DNA of 64,000 nt from Pyrus communis (GCF_963583255.1 NC_084805.1:5597060-5661059), one strand, 5' to 3'; positions 10,801 through 22,470 are shown, numbered from the stretch's first letter. Notes: generated from the sequence alone by a model not told the origin. A program made the numbers and translations.

Positions 10801-11544
10801 AATAGTCTGTGGACTGAGACTCTTATGACTTAAGTTGAGGCATTGCGGCACTTCAAACTTACTGTACTCATCAAGGAACTTTATGTCCTAATCTTGAGGA
10901 TCAAGGGACTTCATGCTCGATCTTTTTATATGATGAAACTTCAGGTCCAATCATTTTTATATGATGAGGATCAAGAAACTGCAGGTTCTAATTTATCAAG
11001 GAACTTCAGGTCCTGTATTTACTCATCGTAACAAAAGATAAGTACAATAAATAAATTAACGCAATTGGCGGTAGTTCCAGCCATAGTAAATAAATTGCAT
11101 TTAAGTAAATAAAGCTCGTGACAAGGGCTTTAATTCAGCACCATTCACATAAATTAAAACTTAAACCAGCAGGCGGTAAAACCGTCCATGATAAATAAAT
11201 TGTTTTAAAATAAATAGAACTTGTGAAAAGATTTTAAACCAACACTATTCACATAAATAAATATGTATATATATTTTTTTCTTTCTTTTCAGATGGTGCA
11301 ACACCATCTAAAAACCTTTACTCCTTTTTTATTATTATTTTTTTTTTTATTCATTCACATGTTGTACAATTCCTTTGCTTTTTTTTTTTTTTTTTTATTT
11401 TTGTTTTCATTTCACAACTCTAAGTCCTTTTAGTTATTTAGGAAGTAATAGTAACAATAAGTTCCAATTGGTGTTCCTCCTCCAGTGAGTTTCGAAAAAG
11501 TCGAAACGGTTCTTATAAGTTTTGGAGTCTGTAACTTATGAGAA

Positions 11545-11905
11545 GATCAAACCGTTAGATTTAGTTCAAATTTTAGTATGATATGGATAAGAGGATACCG
11601 AACAACTTTCGTGAAGAAACAATTTCAATCTGAGCAACTGAAATGGAGTTTTGGTACTCATAAGGTGCCTGTCCAATTTTCTGCGGAAATAGGAAACTGG
11701 TTTGGTATTTCAGGCATCTGCGATGATCGCACCGTTGGAATTTTCTGAAAATTTGATATGTTGTAGATACTGGGCAGATGAACAACTTTGAAGAAGAAAA
11801 TATTTCAATCCGATGTCTGCAAGTTGGAGTTCCGAAGCTGTTTACATGGTTGTCAGATTCTCTACGAATTTTGGGTCTGTACTCTTTTGCTTCTGCAAAG
11901 GATGA
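11545..11905. repeat. Two degenerate ~179-bp tandem repeats in the copia leader
   Basis: Unit one starts at 11545 (GATCAAACCGTTAGA) and unit two at 11724 (GATCGCACCGTTGGA). Each is followed by a GATATG motif, then GAACAACTTT and an AATTTCAAT or ATTTCAATC stretch at the same spacing. The repeats lie between the 5' LTR and the rest of the minus-strand element, in its leader. An (AT)n tract follows at 11924-11952. Confidence 0.65.
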
Positions 11906-11916
11906 TATGCAGTCAT

Positions 11917-11955
<39 letters not shown>

Positions 11956-12071
11956 CTTTTTAAGATGAAATGAAAAGATTTTCTTATCTGTGAGATTCCA
12001 GGCAACAGAGGTGAACATGATTTGTAGCGTTGTGCTTTCCATTGACACGAGAGCTTCTCGTGCTGATAACG

Positions 12072-12427
12072 TGTTGTAAAATCGATGGTGTGTGCAGTGG
12101 AATAAATAAAACAAGACACAAAATTTACGAGGTTTCTCTACAGTCAGTGTGATTAGAGTACGTCCTCGGAGCAACAGTGGTGCTTCCATTATAATTTAGA
12201 ATAATAAGAGTACAAAATAACTCTCTATTATCCCCTTTCCTCTTCCTCTCTTTTCTCTCTTCCTCTTCTTCTCTTTTTCTTCTCTTCCTCTTATGTGAGT
12301 CTCATTTGTTTTATAAGCAAAGAGAACACTATTCACTTTACAAATTTTCCACAAATAAATAATGAAAATACTGTGCATAAATAGTAACAGACTATTCATA
12401 AGGGCCATCCATGTATTATTCACAACA
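12072..12427 (-). repeat. 5' LTR of the copia derivative
   Basis: 356 bp, matching 6309-6664 with about 7% differences by eye. Inside it, on the minus strand, the sequence TTATCAGCACGAG (12056-12070) follows at once; this stretch is often found at the primer-binding position of plant copia elements, from memory. Confidence 0.9.
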
Positions 12428-12703
12428 GTTTTTTATTTGTTATTATATTGTGCCAAAATCTAATTAGTTCTCTATCTTCATTTTCCAATTTCTCCTCTGT
12501 TTTCCCCCCATCTCTCTCTTTCTTTTACTTTCCTCGCTCTCTTTGTTTTCACCGTCACATCTCTCTTCGTTTTTTCCTCTTCCTCTTGTGTTTTTCCTTT
12601 CAGAGATAAAGTTCTCTCCCATTTGTTTTATTTTGGATTACAGAGGAGTTGGTGAGAGTTTTTCTCTCCTGTTTGTGAGAGCCCTTCTCTTCCTTTGTGG
12701 AAG

Positions 12704-12739
<36 letters not shown>

Positions 12740-13619
12740 TGAGAGCTCTTTCCTTTTCCTCAATTTCAGATCTGATTTTGCTTTCATTTAGTTTGCCGTT
12801 TTGAGAGTCGGCAGCTTGGGCATCTGGCATCCATTGCCGGCTTTTCTATTCTGTTTTGTTTTTTTCATTGGGCTTTTAGCTTTCTTTTCAAACCTCAATC
12901 TCAACCTTGAAGCTCCGTTCTTTCAACCCCATCTTTTCCATGTTCCTATCAGTTACCCACCATTGCCAACACTACTCATGCATCATGGTCTCTCTCTCCC
13001 CTCTTTGTGTCATATCAGGTCCAACTTCTTTCCCACTTTGAGTTCATATCTTCTAATGTATATTTTCAGATCTTGCCTGGGTCTCCTCTGCATGCAATTT
13101 TTTGTTAATTCATACAATGGATTGTTGTTCTGCAGTGAATAGTGTTGAGTACAAAAAGGTTTGGCATTGAGGAGGATGCACAGAGAGGCATAACTATTCC
13201 GTTTTCGCTATAATAATTTTCCTTTTATTTTTTCATTTTGACTAAAAATTTAATTTTCGTTGCTCTTTTAAGTAAGTAAATTATGATGTATATTTGTGGT
13301 TTTTTAGCGTTGTTAACTTTTTTGACAGAAAGAAAGAAGTGCAGAAGATGATTTAACAATCGGATCTTAAGTGATTTATTCAGATATGAACTATGAAGTT
13401 CTTATGGAGGTAGATTTTAATTAGTTTTAGTTGTTTTTATACTACTTTAAATTTAGTATGATTATGTGATAGTATCTTATATGTTCTTATTATTTTTAAA
13501 TTACAATTGTGCCCAGGTTGCTCAAGAACGCTACCAATGGAAGACGGATGGAATTATACTATGAAATTGTAGGACTTGACTGCAAGTCTGTCTTGGAGGA
13601 CTTGATTGCAAAATATTTA
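12428..13619. other. Pyrimidine-rich non-coding region
   Basis: Dominated by T/C-rich sequence, including (CT)n at about 12707-12737. The open frames here are low-complexity (Ser/Leu/Phe-rich) and not protein-like. It could be the leader and promoter of a transcript read to the right, but I find no coding exon. Confidence 0.4.
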
Positions 13620-13704
13620 ATTTTATCAAAAGCCACTGACATCAATAATGGGATTAGAGTTAGACACTGCAATGGGTGCTCAGTGGGCGCCCTTTTGATA
13701 AAAT
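13620..13704. repeat. 85-bp inverted-repeat structure with 13-bp perfect arms
   Basis: ATTTTATCAAAAG at 13620-13632 is matched by its exact reverse complement at 13692-13704. A second pairing (CACTGA with TCAGTG) lies just inside. The remaining loop is about 45 bases. It could be a very small transposon relic or fold as an RNA hairpin. Confidence 0.6.
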
Positions 13705-14585
13705 AAAAAAAAATAAAAAAAGGCTATCTGGACACTATGCGAAAATGATATTTTTTTCATGCAATGTTTTTCATATTATGTTTTAATACTATATTTCTAT
13801 ATCATCTTAAGTGACATATGATGTGAACAACCACATTATTTAAAAAATTTGCAAAACCAAAGAAAAGAAAGGAGAAACACTTATTGTATACCATAATCAT
13901 CATTTAATTAGCTAGTTTTTTTTTTTATTATTAATTTATTAAATAATGAACTAAATTTAAAAATCTGATTAATTCAAATGATATGGCTGTCCACATCAAA
14001 TGCCACCTAAGTTGGTATGAAAATGTAGTACAAAAACATGGTATGAATAACATTACTTTATTTTCTCTAAAAAGATTTACTTACTATTTTTAATTATAAA
14101 TAAATAAACCAAAGATTGAATATAATGAGACTTGTACTATTCCTTTTTACACAGATATAGAAATAGTGGCGTTTGTTACAACAGAGATGTTTACATAGGA
14201 CATGGATTCTTATTCGGTGGCTGCTTGGTGGCTACTGATAATTGCCACCGAAGTCTGCGCTTTCATCTTAATCCACACCAGTGCAAAGCTAAAATTCTTG
14301 TAGTGTTCGCAATTCTCTCTCTCTCAAGAAAGATAAACAAAGTCACAAACCAAAATGTATAAAATTTGATATAATTTATTCAATACTACAGTTGAATTAT
14401 TTCATCACCATTCGTAAATTATCCGCAAACTAAAGACATAAACTTTGATAGAGTTTCTTCAACACTATTGTTGAATTGTTTCATCTCTATCAATATCGCT
14501 AATGAGAAAAAGGATGCAAACTTGACACTTTCCTAAAGATACACTTTAATTGCAATGACAATGTATCGATTCATCGGGTTATCGA
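13705..14585. other. AT-rich region downstream of the reductase gene
   Basis: The 3' flank and probable 3' UTR of the minus-strand reductase gene. Long A/T tracts but no coding frame. No terminal repeats recognised. Confidence 0.5.
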
Positions 14586-17411
14586 TCATTTGACGATAAC
14601 ATGCTTTTCGAGGCCAGGAGTGTGAGTTTTCGTAATGTAGTCTTCCCAATCAATGCTGTTGGGATCAAAGTTAAATTCTTTTGCGTCTATGTAACTCTCA
14701 TTTGTCATCCTTTGCAGCACCCCCGAATTGCTGTCATCAAATCTACAAGGAAAAACATGTTAAATCATTATCAAAACATATATGCATAATTACAATTAAT
14801 GATAAAACTTTGTCTAATCACCAAATAAAGCATACGTACATGCCCTTGAATAACACGTAGGGTTTGTATAGCTCTACCATGCGCATTACCAATTTGAGTT
14901 TTCGACTGTAATTAGCATATAGGTCCTTGAAATATTGGCATGGTGCTTTACTTACGAACTTCAATACCTTCAAAGATGCAAAGAGGAATATATGAAAGAA
15001 ACTAATAAAAAGAGAAGAAACAGACGTGGATATCAAGAATAATGAAATATAATATTAAAGGAACATTAAGTAATTTAAACTCAACAATCATGAGATGATA
15101 TTGTCAAACGTTTTAATCCCAATTATATTATGATTTTTTATACTAGCAAGGGAATAGGTTGAACAAACCTGCAAAGGTATCATGAAGCGAATTTGCATGT
15201 ACATGCGGAAAGAAGCCATGGTTCTAAGCATTCTAAACTTCGCAACCTTAATAGGCTTTCCGTCCTTCGTCACCCAGGGAAATTTGGTGAAGTATCGAAA
15301 CATAATATCTTGAATATCACAAAATGTTATAGGGTTGCGAAATGAAGATCCCACATGGTAAATGTGAATAGAAGATTGATTGGCATTCACCACTATCGCT
15401 GAAATTATTGAATTTACCACCATGTCAACAGGAATCTGTGTAATTTACAATTCGATCTTCAGTTATACATATCTAAAAGAAAAAAAAAAATCACAAATAC
15501 AATTGAACTTTAGGGTGTAAGCAATTACCAAGTAGAAAAAAAAAATTCAGCAATATTATATCCCAAATTTGTACTTCAACAAATATTCCTTCAAGTTTAT
15601 TAAATAATGTTACAAACAAACTGTAATTGTTTTTAGATATCCTTCTATTATTATAAATCCGAAAGGAAGAATAAGAAGAAGAAAAAGTAGAAATTAAAGA
15701 AACAAACTAGTTAGTAAAAAAAAAAAAAAAAACAAATAAAGAAGAAATGAACCCACTCACCAAACCTTTCCCCTCCCTCCATCCTTGGAAAATTAACCAA
15801 AATTTTGGGCTTGTATAGAATTTTATCTAAAATTTGAACTTTTTGATAATTGTAATCAACAGTTGATCTAAAAGCACTAAAATTACGACCCTTATAATAA
15901 CAAGAAGTTTGGAATGCTATATTATGTTCTTAGGGTATCATTTGACCATCTGAATTATCACTTTTGAAAATTAACCCTCTAAACTATTGGGTAATTGACA
16001 CTTAAATTTTAAAAATTGCCAATTTATCCCTTATCGTCCGATTCTATCCATACTTATGTTAAATTTATGGGCAAACTAGTTTTCTTATCATTCATTTCAA
16101 CATGTCATCATCTACCACTAGTAAAAATATGTCACATGGAAATTTGTATTGTTTTTTTTTTTTTGGTTAATCTTAGTTTCCTACTCTGAAGTTTCTTGAT
16201 TTTTAACATTTGGTACATCAAGTTTTTTTCGTCCCAGTCTGATACCTAAAGTCATATATTGTCAATTGCTTTTACAGTGGAACCCAATTTTTTTCATGGT
16301 ATTAGACCAGGTTGTCCCACCTATTAAGCTAAATGGCTGTACACGTTCCACGTCACCTCATTGTATTTCCACGTCTTAGGCTTAAAAATTCGCCACACGT
16401 GAGAATGTGTATTGAGAATAAGTCTCATATTGATGGGAAGAAAAACCTTATAAGCTACCTCCCATATTACCATTGGTTTTACGTTAAAACTCCAACTTTC
16501 TTCATTCATGAAGCCCAGACCCGAGTTAACTCGGGTCGAGTTCGTCTCCGCCTTGGATAACCTGCAGTTTAACCCGCACCACCATCTCCAATGCTATATC
16601 CACCCGCATTGCTGCTGCAATCAGAAATCCAGAACCCGACAACCGTTTCCCGCCGACGAATCTCTACTTTAACCACGTGCACTCAACCCACACCATTGCA
16701 CCTGTAGCTTAACGCGCTTCCACAACCCGTTGTCCCTCGTTGTCATGTGCATAAGCCCATAAACCTCCGCACCTACTCAACCCGAACCCCGTACTCACCC
16801 TACCCGCACCGACTCCTACGAGTTGGATCTGTCGCAACCCGTATGAAGTCCCTTTCTGCAGTTTGACTTTGCACTAAGTTGTTTTGTTTGCCGCAATCCC
16901 ATAGGTTTGCGCGACTTGTTTGGTGCAATTGGTTTTGCACGAATTGAAGAAAGGCAGAGAGAAGGAAGGAAGAAAACAAAAAAAAAGGAAAACAAAAAAT
17001 GAAAGAGAAAACAAAAAAATTTTGCCGTTTGTTTTCGGCCCACACGAGCAAGTAAAATTGGTTTAGTATTTTTGAGGCCCACACGTGTTTCTAGACTATT
17101 TGAAGTTTGCTGTGAATGTCACTCAAGTGCTTGTGCTGGTGGGCATTCGAGTGATTAGATAATTGTTACTGGCACTGCCACATGAATCTCGGACTGGCAC
17201 CTATGGAGTTTCGTATGGGAATTGGTATATGAAGTTAGCATAACGGAACTTGCATCCACATCTATTTGTTGACAAATTTATGTTATGTATCGTCATTAGT
17301 TTGACAGGGAGGGGTGTTAGAAAATATTAGTATTTTATGTTTATTTAATTATTTGGGGTTTTCTTATTAGTTTAGAATTTGAGTCCATCCTATCTGAGTT
17401 CGGGTTTCATA

Positions 17412-17443
<32 letters not shown>

Positions 17444-20380
17444 TGAACAGATGATAAGGGGGAAGGGGTGGGCTTCAATAATGTGATTCATATTCGCCTT
17501 TGGTGAGAACCGAATCTAAGACCTCTCACTTACAAGTGAAGAGGAATATCACTACACTATAGTACTAAGTGGCATGGTTTCTTTAGTTTTGTTCCCTATA
17601 ATATAGTTTGTAGTTTAGTATGATTAACAAGACAATCAAGATATAGTCATTCGGTTGTAGCCGTCTCAGCAACCTTATTTTGTAAAATAATGTTTATAGT
17701 TACTAGTATATGCCCACACACATGGTTTGTGAGAGAGTGAGAGAATGTGGGAGTGGGGAGAGGGAGAAAGGTTTGCTTGTTTGTTTGTTTGTTTTTTTTT
17801 TTTTTTTTTTTTTTATTTTATTTTATTTTAAAGTGATGATAAAATGACTTGTAAGTGAAGCTTAAACAAAAAGTAGCAAAATTTTGTTTTATAAAATTAC
17901 ATTACTGTCCTTAACTTTTTTGTTGTGATAAAAGATAAAATTTTTTTTTTTTACCCTTTTTTGATTGACAAAGAAAATTTCGTTAATATATATTTTAGAT
18001 ATTTCGTTTGTTCGTCAGTTTATTTTCTAATTTTCTTTTATGGTATGCTTGTTTTTGCAAAAAGTCTCTATCATGTTTTGTTTGTTCTCGAATTCCTTCA
18101 TTTTTAAAATTTTGAGTCCTATTATATCTAAACATGCACCTGTCATATGTTCTCATTTATTTTATAACTAAATTGTAGATGACAAACTAATATATATGGT
18201 GGTAGAAAAAATATGCCAGGTGGATGCGCATATCGACACTCGTAATTTTCTTTTAATATAGAAGATTTAATTACGAAATTGCCCCCAACAAAGTTTATGT
18301 GCATGGCACCCTGCTAAGAAGCTTACCCCGTAGACACATTTTACGCACATGCATGATCTACATAATATGCATAATGTATGTATGCGTTGGGGAGGGGTTT
18401 GGTGATTGATTGACTTTGAACTCACCATATCAAATACTGACATAGGATCACCAAGTAAGCATTTCAACTTTCCTTTACCATAACCAGCAATTATGCTATC
18501 AATGGTTCTGTAATCATACAAAAAAGAACACAGATATGAGTTTAGCTGTCACCTTGTCAAAGGAGGATCATATATTCTAAATGAAAACCAGATCATACAG
18601 TTTTTACATTCTCACGTTTAGTTCTAAAGAGGACCATACTAATTGTACTAGATAAATATATGTTTGAAATAAAGATTTTAGGGTACAGGCAAAGCAAGCT
18701 CATTACCTCAAACCTTGAGTCCAACCTGGAAACGGCTCCTTATAAGTACTAGTAACAACGGTTGGGCGGATGATAACTAGAGGTAGATTATCCTTTGAGT
18801 GATGCAGAAATATTTCTCCTATCGCCTTTGTAAATACGTAGGTGTTTGGCCATCCGTAAAGTTTAGCCCTAATAATTGTATCAAAGAAAAACAAATAAAT
18901 TAACAGAAGTCTAGAACTTAATTTGAATGGCACAATATACGTTGAATTGTCAAGAGTTTCAAAAACAATTCTACCAACACTTTCACTTTTTTTTTCCTTT
19001 TGATTTAGTAATCCACGGTATAAAATTCATATGTGAAGAGTAATATAGGGCACAATTAGATTAGATAATGATGCTCTGATTAAAACCTTTCAATGCCAAA
19101 ATCCTTCATGGTACGGGTAATAGTTTCTTCAGAAGCACCTTGTGCTTTTCTTTCATTCAATTTCTCCCCCACCAACTTCTTTTCATGTAATTCGAAATTA
19201 TTGTTTATTACGTCGTCAATTAATGAAGATGATAAGTCCTCTGCTATGAGTCCTGCCCTTTCACCACACACATAAGCTGGAAAAAGGTTCACCAATTAAT
19301 CACCATCAATTAAGCAAAAACTATATATCCATTCAAGGAGTAAGACTTCAAAAAAGTTTTATTATGTCAACAAAAAAAAAAAAAAAGGAGAAAATTTGAA
19401 ATAGGTCTAATTTTATAGGCCACATTTTGAAATAGGTCTAATTTTTAGTAACTTTTGATTTTTGAAATAGGTCCAATTTTTAGTTACTTTGGACCCATAT
19501 CAAAAGACAAAAAAAAAAAGGGATAAATAAATAAAGGTTGTACCAAATTAAGGACAAACAAACACAGAGAACTGACCGGTTGATACATGGAGAAGCATCT
19601 CCAGTTTTAAACATTTCTTCGCAAAACTCAACACATGAAGAACTCCGAATGTATTCACGTCCAGCGCAATATCATACCTGCACACAAATATCCAGTCTAC
19701 TGTGTATATATTTTGGGCGTGGTTATATAAATATATAGCAAATTTCACTTTTGGTCATGTGTTAACTGGCTACGAGTTTAGCAAAAGTTGCAATTGAAGG
19801 ACAAAGATTGTATTTATTTTCTTGAGTTAGCAATCACATAACCCTGCAGATATTGCATATTGGGAGAAGAGAAGGAGACGCTGACACCCCTTAGAGCACT
19901 TCCACCCTATGAATATATCGGCTATTGGGCAATCTAATCCCTCCCTTCGTTTCCCAAATTAAATCATTCCAGCCGAGCCCGACAAACAACCCAGGCTTGA
20001 ATTGCCAGCCCATAGACTGGTGGATCTGTCGTCAGGCTAACGTCTGCCTAGCATCAACCTTTTTATAATTTTCTTTTTTGCCAGGTGCGTGCATTACATG
20101 TAGGAGAATAATGAGTGGCCCAACAAGAAAACAGGGTTGGGCCAGCCGGGCAAGTGCACTCACTGGGGGCGAAGTGGCATTTTCTGGTCTGTTGGATTTT
20201 TCGATTAACGGTCCAGATATTTTGACAAAAATAAAATATAAAAAAGGAAAAATTAAACAAAGTCCAATTGTTACCGTTGGCTTACGTGTCAAAATCTGGG
20301 CTGTTGGATTATAGTTTTTTTGTAATCTAATGGTCCATATAAATTAGGTTAATAAAAATTATTAAAACATATTGAAAAAT

Positions 20381-20414
<34 letters not shown>

Positions 20415-21435
20415 TTTTTTTTTCTATAAATACCTACCATGTTTTCGGGTAATACACGTGGAGTGACGAGATTAGTTAAAAATCGTATCCGAAATTAATA
20501 ATTAAATTTCCTTCTAATATTTTAATAAAAATATTTTAATACCAACAACTTGGACAATTCTTTTTAGGGATGGAGATGCACTTGGGTAATTACTATTCAT
20601 TGAAGGCAGTAATTGCCTAGCTCAATTGCCTAGGCAGTAATTGCTTGGGCAATCTGATAGGGGTGGAAGTGCTTTTATAATAAGGACCGATGAGATGACC
20701 TCCATGCGATCGTGGAGTGCTCTGTCAAGAAATTAAATAGAAAGTGAGATTTGTCCATGAATTGCAATGTACAGTTAACTACAATGGTTACCATTGTAAG
20801 GTTTAGCTCACTTCTTTCATATTATAGACAATGTCATATGTATTCCAAAAGATTTTACTTAAAAAACTTTATTTTAGTCCTTGAAAAAAATCGCTTTTAG
20901 ACTAAAATCTTGCGTAAGATTAACAACTAATTGTAGTCCGTTGACTCAACGTCCATATCATACTACATTTAATCACCTCATATATTTAACACACCCCTTT
21001 TTTACCTGTCACACACCCCTTGTTAATTTCTGTGCTTTCATCTTCGTCAATTCATTCGATCTAAAGGTCAAAAATTGAGAGGAATGTGTGAGAAGTAAAA
21101 AAAGGTGTGTGCCTATATTTATTATATTTTCATGTTTTATTTCTCTTTTTCTTCATCATAGTATATTTTCTTGTAGACATAGGCTAAATTATAACAAAGG
21201 TCCTTAAACTATAGCATAAGTTTAGTTTTGGTCTCCGAACTCTACTAATAGTTGCTCTCGTTCTCGAATTATGCCCTGGCTTGCACTTATGGTCCTTTCA
21301 TTAACTCACTCACCTTTGCTACAATTTAGCCTTTTTTTATATATAATATATTCTTACACATTTTAATATATTTTGGTATATCCATCGTACATGATCTCAA
21401 TATAATACATTTTGGTCTACATAAATTTCGCTACT

Positions 21436-21494
<59 letters not shown>

Positions 21495-22198
21495 GGACTG
21501 AGCTAACCCACATAATAAGTTATATCAATAATTTAATATCGAATTCCCCATTCATGAGAGTAGACTCTTAGAACTCCTACGCACAAGTGAAGAAAAATAT
21601 CACTAAATCATAGTACAAGTGGCTTGTAAACTAAGACTAAAGTGGAACTTAGAGTAAATAGTATGATCCATATAACTGAAACTTTGTTTATACAAGCGGT
21701 AGTTGGAGATGGCGAAATGAGAACGCATGCATTACCTCAATTGTATGGTGAATACTTTTACCTTTCATCAAATTTGGTCGTTGCTGCAGAGTTGAGTATG
21801 ATTTGTATTTCATTGAACATTTCTTCCCTAAATTTGGAGTCTTTAACTCCCAGGTTTTCCGAACTTACATCTCCTGGGATAGCCACAACTTTTTCCGATA
21901 TAAAGGAATCAAAATATGCACCCATTTTCTCCCTTAGAACCTTGAACAACTCCTTTCCTATGATCTTAATATATCAAAACATTAAAATAAGGTGCACGTC
22001 AGAATTGAAAAGAAATCTATTATATGAGTTATATAATCTGTATGGAAGTTGTAAATTTCTATATTTAGGTAAACCTCATTATGCATGCGATCCCTGGCTG
22101 AGTTGATATCCGGAGCTCTTAAAAGAAGATAGACCTTTTTCACATCTGGTTGAACCCTTAGTATTTTTTCCAAAAATACTGCATGCCGATTTCAAATA

Positions 22199-22276
<78 letters not shown>

Positions 22277-22362
22277 AGTGTACCCATTGCAAGGAAGCCT
22301 GTGACTCCAGTAACCAAAACGGTCTTTTTTTTAAGATATTCTTGAATGGTCTTCGACTCCAT
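14586..22362 (-). CDS. FAR: Alcohol-forming fatty acyl-CoA reductase, 10 exons, 490 aa
   Basis: Exons in gene order (minus strand): 22362-22284, 22178-22075, 21964-21762, 19677-19577, 19276-19087, 18868-18707, 18507-18426, 15435-15169, 14967-14840, 14742-14586. Each intron has GT-AG ends and together they keep one frame of 1473 nt with the stop at 14588-14586. The family reduces long-chain acyl-CoA to primary alcohols with NADPH at the endoplasmic reticulum or plastid, for wax, suberin or pollen wall. Visible are the nucleotide-binding TGVTGFLA (residues 19-26), [19 protein letters not shown], the catalytic YVFTK (Tyr236, Lys240), [18 protein letters not shown] and the FAR C-terminal domain ending in [12 protein letters not shown]. 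Length matches plant homologues. Introns 3 (2.1 kb) and 7 (3.0 kb) contain transposons. The paralogue cannot be decided. Confidence 0.93.
16050..17402. mobile_element. LTR-type remnant in intron 7
   Basis: The stretch ending at 17314 has a purine run (GACAGGGAGGGG) followed by TGTTAGAAAATATTAG, the usual junction of a polypurine tract with a 3' LTR on the plus strand. Near 16390-16480 a stretch with TGAGAATGTGTATTGAG and TTGATGGGAAG resembles a plant copia LTR. The interior has no intact frame. Borders are approximate. It accounts for much of the 3-kb intron 7. Confidence 0.4.
17417..17575 (-). mobile_element. tRNA-derived SINE with T tail
   Basis: The minus-strand SINE has its poly(A) tail seen as a T run at 17417-17444. 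The head contains, on the minus strand, an RNA polymerase III B-box-like GATTCGGTTCTCACC and the paired AAGTGAGAG/CTTCACTTGT stretch. A 14-bp imperfect duplication flanks it (17403-17416 and 17576-17589, three mismatches). It sits inside the LTR remnant of intron 7, so it is a later insertion. Confidence 0.72.
19894..20674. mobile_element. Harbinger-type non-autonomous element in intron 3
   Basis: Terminal inverted repeats GAGCACTTCCACCC at the left and GGGTGGAAGTGCTT at the right, flanked on both sides by TTA (19891-19893 and 20675-20677). A TTA duplication and GAGCA-type ends point to the PIF/Harbinger (Tourist) group. The 781-bp interior has no coding frame and includes an (AT)n tract near 20389-20410. 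Confidence 0.65.
21441..21493. repeat. (AC)n microsatellite in intron 3
   Basis: A clean run of alternating A and C of about 53 bases, followed on the right by a degraded SINE fragment. Confidence 0.92.
21545..21625 (-). mobile_element. Degraded tRNA-type SINE fragment
   Basis: It contains CACAAGTGAAGAAAAATATCACTAAATCATAGTAC in diverged form, corresponding to the head of the SINEs at 17417 and 33608. It has no tail. It lies in intron 3 of the reductase gene. Confidence 0.5.
22204..22273. repeat. (GA)~35 microsatellite in intron 1 of the reductase gene
   Basis: An uninterrupted GA run about 70 bases long. On the gene's strand it is (TC)n and begins only about ten bases after the splice donor of exon 1. 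The 105-base intron is mostly this tract, so it could act as the pyrimidine tract for the acceptor at 22179. Confidence 0.9.
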
Positions 22363-22470
22363 TTGTGAAACTCAGAATTATATTGTGAGAGAGAAGTATT
22401 TTGGTCTGAGTAAAGTTCAGATGCTTTCTTGGATTGAGAGTGGTGGAGGGAACTAAGTCGTGGTTGGATA

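Larger units (their letters stand above)
8892..11020. repeat. Series of small hairpins, many with a TTCNG loop
   Basis: More than a dozen short inverted repeats with 4-6 bp stems and mostly 5-base loops. Examples: GACTC-TTCAG-GAGTC (9026-9040), ATACCA-TCCAT-TGGTAT (9123-9139), TCATGC-TTCAT-GCATGA (9922-9938), CACGC-TTCAG-GCGTG (10065-10079), AAATGC-ATCTG-GCATTT (10189-10205), TCATTC-TTCTG-GAATGA (10318-10334), TCGTTC-TTCTA-GAACGA (10345-10361). Stems differ while the loop and spacing persist, as if the pairing and not the sequence were kept. From 10779 they pass into GGAACTTCAGGTCC-like repeats. The microsatellite and the integrase remnant interrupt the series. Confidence 0.7.
6309..12427 (-). 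mobile_element. Ty1/copia-derived LTR element, large and mostly non-coding
   Basis: A 6119-bp element bounded by 356-bp LTRs (6309-6664 and 12072-12427), both starting TGTTGTAAAATCG and ending CACAACA, with a 5-bp target duplication GTTTT at 6304-6308 and 12428-12432. The LTRs differ at roughly 25 positions by eye, so it is far older than the gypsy element next door. The only pol remnant is a minus-strand copia integrase stretch at 10381-10800. The interior otherwise holds a plus-strand coiled-coil ORF, a microsatellite, a run of small hairpins and a repeated leader. This is the structure of a non-autonomous large retrotransposon derivative (LARD). Confidence 0.92.

Noticed and set aside
8892..11020. 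A CRISPR array
   Set aside because: The hairpins have changing sequences, irregular spacing and no conserved direct repeat. The context is a plant retrotransposon.
12543..13142. Two plus-strand frames (82 and 113 aa) rich in Ser, Leu and Phe
   Set aside because: They follow from CT-rich sequence. No domain, no splice context and no similarity that I recognise.
17417..17575. A functional tRNA gene
   Set aside because: The tRNA-like boxes are followed by a SINE body and a long tail, with an imperfect flanking duplication. No cloverleaf can be completed.
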